Shown: positions 59,372 to 64,000 of the stretch, piece after piece
Numbering within the stretch: position 1 is the first letter of the stretch
How the letters are laid out: each line of letters opens with the position of its first letter
NCBI GenBank assembly: GCA_023614405.1
Contig: CM042697.1
Location: 157,828,149-157,892,148 of the forward strand
Direction of reading: 5' to 3'
Length of the DNA: 64,000 bases
Origin: Avena insularis
Lineage: Eukaryota > Streptophyta > Magnoliopsida > Poales > Poaceae
Made by a program: the position numbers and the translations under genes
Notes under the pieces: model-generated
What the model was told of the DNA's origin: nothing
What the model saw: the letters and a program-made list of their open reading frames with translations, nothing else
Databases searched by the model: none

Positions 59372-59379
59372 TATAAAAG
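59372..59379 (+). promoter_or_regulatory. TATA box of Gypsy LTR
   Basis: TATAAAAG within a GC-rich stretch, 246 bases before the inferred exon 1 donor at 59618. Confidence 0.6.
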
Positions 59380-60526
59380 GAGGCGACCCCCTGCCGATTG
59401 AAGCACACCATTCCACTCCCCTCACGTCACTGATCATTCCACCCTCTCGCCGGAGCACGAGGAGCAGCAGCTCACCGGAATTGCGCCGGAGCAGGCCGCC
59501 TCTGGAGAAGAAGGGAGCCGTTGATTTCGACCACCCCCGGAGCTGCCTCGACCGTCCCTGAGCTCGCCGTCGACCACTCATTCATTTGCCCGCCTCGCCG
59601 TCGTCGCTGGAGCCCTGGTATGCCCCCTATTAACCCCCACTGAGCCTCTAGGGTTAGAGCTCGCCGGTGACATGTTCATCATCGACGACGAGCCTCAGCC
59701 GTTGATCGCCCTTCTAATCCAACGAACCACACCGCCCTGTACCGCTTTGCGTGTTATGAGCCACTGACTAGTGGAACCCCCTGTCAGCTGAGCCCCGCGC
59801 TGCGGATTCACACTGGGCCGGCCCATTAACCTTTCCCACGCAGCCCAATCGTTTGAATTTAGATTTTTCTATTTTAATTCAAACTCAGTCTTGTACCTAG
59901 TTTCAAAAATCAACCAAGCCAATGAACCAAATTGCATGAAACCAATTTTGTTAGAAAGGTACTGAAATGCTAAATCCAAGCCCGTTGGATTCAAATCATT
60001 TGGATCTGTAGATTAACCTTGGTAAAAATATCAAGTCAGAAGCTTTTCAGCATTCAAACATTTTTCAAAATTCAACCATAATAGCTTTTGAGTTGATTCC
60101 AACTCTCAAAAATCACATTTGATCATACCTTTCAGAATATATAGAAACATATGGGTTTACTTACAGAAATAATGTTCAAGTAATAAAAGAATGCCACATA
60201 GGCATTTCTAGTCACTTTAATTATTTAAAATAAAAAAGGTTAAACGTTATTAAATTGTGACACCACTTTAAATCACATTCTCATGTACTGAAATATGTGG
60301 TGATGACATGTGTCAACATGATCCCATGTTTGAGTTGGAGAATATTAAATCTTAAGTAGTTTTTCAATGAGTAGAAATTACTTTTCTAAAAATAAAATAA
60401 ATAAGACCAAAACTTTAATCTTGTAATGTTAGTGATGATACTAGATCATCTATAGTACCCCTTTGTGTGATGATTGAAAATAGTTAAGTATTGTTTGGTG
60501 ATTGTGTACCTCGTATTTATTTATAG

Positions 60527-60613
60527 ACGCTAGTACCAACCAAGGATACGAGGAGGAAGGAGGATACTACGAGGAAGAAGCCGAGCAGAACTTCATCCAC
60601 TACTCTGCACAAG
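60527..60613 (+). other. Putative coding exon inside LTR (acidic peptide)
   Basis: It lies between ATTTATTTATAG and a GC-type donor (AAG then GCAAGC). It is 87 bases, 29 codons, open throughout in the phase used by the other LTR exons. It reads ASTNQGYEEEGGYYEEEAEQ followed by NFIHYSAQ. Unlike the Cys-rich versions in the other families, this one is acidic and tyrosine-rich. The glutamate codons show no simple repeat, which argues against a low-complexity origin. Confidence 0.5.
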
Positions 60614-61427
60614 GCAAGCTAACACTTTCAACTTAGCAAGTTTATACCACTATCTTAGCAAGCCAAACCATGCAAGTTTTACTTGCAAGCTTATACCACT
60701 TGATAAACCCTCCTAGTTTTACTTGCAAGTTTTATACTTTATTTCTTTATCAAAGCTTTCTCTTAGAGTTTACTTAAGTGACTTGTAGATTCTAGGAATA
60801 TAATTGAAGGTTGCATAAAGAGAATTAAATTTCGCCTAAGCTAGATAATCTTGATGTCATCCTAAGACATGAGATTGAACTCAATTAATCTCCACTTCTT
60901 TACCACCCCTCATTAGTACTTACCACCATTTGTAGATGCTAGTGCTAAGCCTAAAACTTGATCCACTTTAGATGGGAATACTTGGTTAAAATGGTTATGA
61001 AAACCTTAGAATGATGAGTCATTCTACTGAGATGTTTTGACATGTGTTTCAGAACACCAGATGATTTTGATGATGAAAATGTTGAGGCATGAGCCTTAGC
61101 CCCTTTATAAAACTGATGGTTGTCTAGATGCGATACCATTCCAATTTTACCGTACAACCACAATACCCGAAAATTGGGTAGGGCTTGACTGGAAATTTAT
61201 ATACCTTAGTATGGGTTCCCTCATGGCCAAGGTCTGAGCTGAGGCTACCTTGTGAAGATTGTCCACCTGTGCAGTACCCAAGATGACAGTTGATCATGGT
61301 TGGGAGGCATACTCATAGGAGAGGTGCCTATACTAGGGCGTGTAATTTAAAGGTTAGGATTGATTATCTGCATACTGAGTATGGTGAATTCAGGATTTGT
61401 TATTGACGGATGTATCGAATGTTGTGG

Positions 61428-61455
61428 TGAAAGTGTACAATCTCTGCAGAGCGTC
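61428..61455 (+). promoter_or_regulatory. Conserved LTR box
   Basis: GAAAGTGTACAATCTCTGCA then GAGCGTC, followed by AGTTATGGACAG. Confidence 0.55.
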
Positions 61456-61788
61456 AAACTATTCGAATATCCACGTCCGTAGTTATGGACAGTTGGAGTG
61501 GCCATATTGTTCCCCCGTCATATGTTTTCAAAATGAATTGTGAAATGAATTGAGACTTTGACTTGACCACAACAGAGTTGTGATATGAAATTCAAGCTCC
61601 CACTTAGGTGTTATAAAACTTCAACTCGTTTTCTTGCTTCTGAACTTAGTAGAGGTAATTCTGGCCTTTTGCAAAACAACCCTAGAGCTTAGTATCCTAC
61701 TACTAAAAAATAGCTTAACTTGTTAGTATTAGTTTGCGAGTACTTAAAGAGTACTCATGGCTTTGTCCCTGGCTATTCCCGTGGCCAG

Positions 61789-61841
61789 ACTATGAAGAAG
61801 AGTACCAGGATGATGGACTGCAGGAAGGTTACGACAACTAG
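61789..61841 (+). other. Putative terminal coding segment in right-hand LTR
   Basis: Follows TATTCCCGTGGCCAG. In the phase given by the exon at 60527 it reads DYEEEYQDDGLQEGYDN and stops at TAG (61839). An acidic end and stop at the equivalent place are shared with the other LTR families. Confidence 0.45.
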
Positions 61842-62105
61842 GATCATCTCCCATCGTCAGCATTGCCTGTGACCCCAAAGATGGAGCTTCGCCTACGCTA
61901 CCTTTATTATTACGTTATTCCGCTGCTTGAGTTGTATTAAGAACTGGATCATGAGATCCTTATTTGTGTAAGACCTTATGTTTGGTTTGTAATGGATGAT
62001 GTACTGTGATATCCAAATCTGTTATGTCTCGCAAAAATGGTAATCCTAGGATTGCAATGTATGGCATAACAGGCATCTGGGATTAAAAATCCGGGTGTTG
62101 ACAAG

Positions 62106-62120
62106 TTGGTATCAGAGCCA
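62106..62120 (+). other. Primer-binding site (tRNA-Met type)
   Basis: TTGGTATCAGAGCCA two bases after the LTR end. Sets the orientation and the LTR boundary. Confidence 0.9.
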
Positions 62121-62332
62121 TCCTGACCATAGGAGACCCTAGTTAGACTGGACGTTTGAATCAAAAACATAGTTTCAAAACCAAAGGAAGCAAATATTTA
62201 CAAAAACTTATTCCCATTCTTATCACTTTGATTCTTTCATGAAAATTCATGTTCCTCAAAAACTCTTGCAAAATACATAAAATTGGACACACTTGATCAC
62301 TCTACTAACTTACTCATCCTATACTCTTATAG

Positions 62333-63136
62333 ATGGACGTGAAGTACAACAAGTTTTATCAGCTGGGGAATGGAGGAGACCTCATCTTTGAGCGGAATTT
62401 GGACCAGCTTTCGGAACTTCTGGAGCATCCACACCTTGAGTTCTTCGGAGCTCAGCTCAATGATCAGGAATGAGAAGATCGGCAATGGCTAGTTGTTGCA
62501 TGTCTCCGAGGAAAGATGGAACCTCCCACTGCCGAGGGAATTCAGTTCACCTTAAGAGAGAACAACTGGCTCGATGGACTTGCCAGGGCCATGCAAGAAT
62601 CTCTTGCCCGTCTGTGTGGGCAGAGTATCAACCAGATCAAGGGTACCCGCTTTGAGTTTTGTCCAAGGCATGATGCTATGGGACAGCCACTGGAAGCCCC
62701 ATACCACCATGAGCTGAAGACTCAGTTGGACCACCTTAGCTTCATGATGTACGATCGTCATCAAGAACTCGACAATGCCCATGACTACTCCAACCACAAG
62801 TCCGCCATCATCCGGACAAAGGATCAGACCATCGCCATGCTAGCGATGGATCGCAAGTCTCGCCGCCGTCAGCTCGACAAGAAGGAGCGCATCATTGCTC
62901 GTCTTCGCCACCGTATCTCGGATTTAGAGGAGACCATCCACGAGAGAGACATGCAGTTGGAGGAAAGAGAGAATGCCGGAGAAGACCTTCCTGGAGACCC
63001 CTTCTCCTATCTCAGCGATGATGATGATTTTCTGGAGGACCAGGCCATGGACTTCTTCACCGATGAGGAGGATTTCTCCTTCATCGATGACGATGAGGAT
63101 TATGAGGATGACGATTACACCGACTCCGAGGAGTAG
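62333..63136 (+). pseudogene. Extra ORF between primer site and gag, one nonsense codon
   Basis: From ATG 62333 a single frame of 267 codons runs to TAG at 63136, broken only by TGA at 62471. The N-terminus has NLDQLSELLEHPHLEFFGAQ; then RQWLVVACLRGKMEPPT; then a helical NNWLDGLARAMQESLARLCG. The middle is a basic coiled coil (RKSRRRQLDKKERIIARLRH; DLEETIHERDMQLEEREN). The C-terminus is a long Asp/Glu tract with interspersed Phe and Tyr. It shares this layout with 35561-36553. It resembles no domain I can name. Being open over 267 codons with only one lesion, it was under coding constraint until recently. Confidence 0.65.
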
Positions 63137-63376
63137 TAGCACTTGAGCACTAGCGTAGTGAGTTGTATTCGGTCCCACTGTATCATAGTTTCCAGAATGG
63201 TTCTTAAAACCATCTGTTTTTCCTTTGTTGTGGTGTGTGCAGTATCGTGTGCTATTAATGAATGAATGAAAAGCAAGTTGCAAGAAAATCTAAGTCAAAC
63301 TTCAAAAAAAAAACTTTTCAAAGTCCCTGAACCTTAGAAATTTCCCTCTTTTCTCATGATCGATCCCAATCTTCAG

Positions 63377-64000
63377 ATGCCTCACGGAGGAAGTGGTTCA
63401 TCCCAGACCCGATGTTGCAGATCCTGCAAATGTTGGTTTCTGACCGCGAAGCTGAAAGAGCCGAGCATCAAGCCAACTTAGCCACCCTTCAGCAGATAGC
63501 TCAGCTGGCCCACAACAATCAAGGCCAAGGAAATCAGGTCAACCATGGATCTAAGATCAAGAATTTCCAGAATACCAACCCACCTGTTTTCACTAAGTCG
63601 GAAGAGCCCTTAGACGCAGATGATTGGCTGCAAACCATGGAGAACAACCTGGAAGTCACCGGAGTGGAAGCTAACGAGAAAGTTCTATTCGCCACCCACT
63701 ATCTAGCCGGAGATGCAAGAGCATGGTGGAACAGCGTTCGTGCAATGACCGGAGGGCAGATGATGACCTGGGAGGAATTCAAGGTCAAGTTCAGCAGAAC
63801 CCACGTGCCACCGAGTTTGATCAAGAGGATGAGAGATGAATTCAGAGAACTGAAGCAAGGAAGGATGACCGTAGTGGAATACCGTGACAAGTTATTGTCA
63901 TTAGCTAGGTATGCCCCGGATGACATCGACACCGAAGCCAAGAAGAAAGAAAGATTCCTGAATGGTCTGCACGATGAGATGCAGACGGTGTTGGTCAATA
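63377..64000 (+). CDS. Gag of right-hand Gypsy element, N-terminal part
   Basis: The start ATG at 63377 (MPHGGSGSS) is out of frame with the rest because of a one-base loss before 63412. From 63412 the frame is open to the window edge. It has a helical N-terminus (DREAERAEHQANLATLQQIA) and the Retrotrans_gag core: DDWLQTMENNLEVTGVEANE, THYLAGDARAWWNSV, TWEEFKVKFSRTHVPPSLI, MRDEFRELKQGRMTVVEYRD and KKKERFLNGLHDEMQTV. This is the capsid protein that packages element RNA. Similar in order to the gag at 37170, but clearly a different family. Confidence 0.85.

Larger units (their letters stand above)
59000..62103 (+). repeat. 5' LTR of right-hand Gypsy element, 5'-truncated
   Basis: It ends CCGGGTGTTGACA right before a primer site. 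Its beginning is lost: position 59000 corresponds to about 58005 of LTR copy A. TATAAAAG at 59372-59379 marks the promoter. A GTATGC donor at 59618, a putative exon at 60527-60613, the conserved box at 61428-61455 and an acceptor at 61788 follow in the usual order. Confidence 0.75.
62104..64000 (+). mobile_element. Gypsy element internal region, runs off right edge
   Basis: Primer site, an extra ORF and gag in the order seen in the chromovirus at 35392-37634. Pol is outside the window. With the LTR at 59000-62103 it forms the 5' part of one element. Confidence 0.8.

Overview
The window is intergenic DNA from a large, repeat-rich grass genome, most likely Triticeae (wheat, barley or a relative). 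The evidence is wall-to-wall nested transposable elements: Gypsy elements with tRNA-Met primer sites and multi-kilobase LTRs, a BARE/Angela-type Copia LTR, several CACTA termini with subterminal repeats, a Stowaway MITE and a LINE tail. I find no convincing intact host gene. The one candidate is a broken membrane-protein gene near 24.7-25.3 kb.

Layout. 1-4359: 5' half of a minus-strand Gypsy element (LTR, primer site, decayed gag, retropepsin running off the left edge). 4360-7212: unassigned DNA with a degenerate Copia LTR end. 7213-11059: a lone Gypsy LTR. 11.2-16.3 kb: CACTA remnants (transposase-like coding debris, two facing termini, subterminal repeats) mixed with a LINE tail and an old LTR fragment. 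16.9-20.1 kb: a tandem array of about 366-bp units split by a 1.47-kb CACTA element with a CAA target duplication. 20.1-26.3 kb: further tandem repeats, minus-strand gene debris, a MITE and the membrane-protein pseudogene. 26.34-55.21 kb: a tandem array of about 200-bp monomers rich in TTTAGGG-like motifs. It is split by a 27-kb minus-strand retroelement (26631-53958) with enormous LTRs and a small internal domain, and that element is itself split by a 12.3-kb plus-strand chromovirus-type Gypsy element (32355-44625). 55213-57127: 3' end of a minus-strand Copia element. 57128-64000: two abutting LTRs, then the primer site, an extra ORF and gag of another Gypsy element running off the right edge.

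The order of events can be read from the flanks: satellite array first, then the giant-LTR element (TSD TTACC), then the chromovirus inside its LTR (TSD ACGAT/ATGAT).

The most interesting signal is inside the LTRs. Three diverged Gypsy LTR families carry a short segment bounded by a 3' splice site and a GC-type 5' splice site. Its length is always a multiple of three, it is read in the same phase, and it is followed downstream by a conserved 3' splice site opening a short acidic C-terminus and a stop. This looks like a small spliced gene carried by the LTR itself. A second signal is an extra ORF between the primer site and gag (or the start of the internal domain), present in three elements and the only ORF kept by the giant-LTR element.
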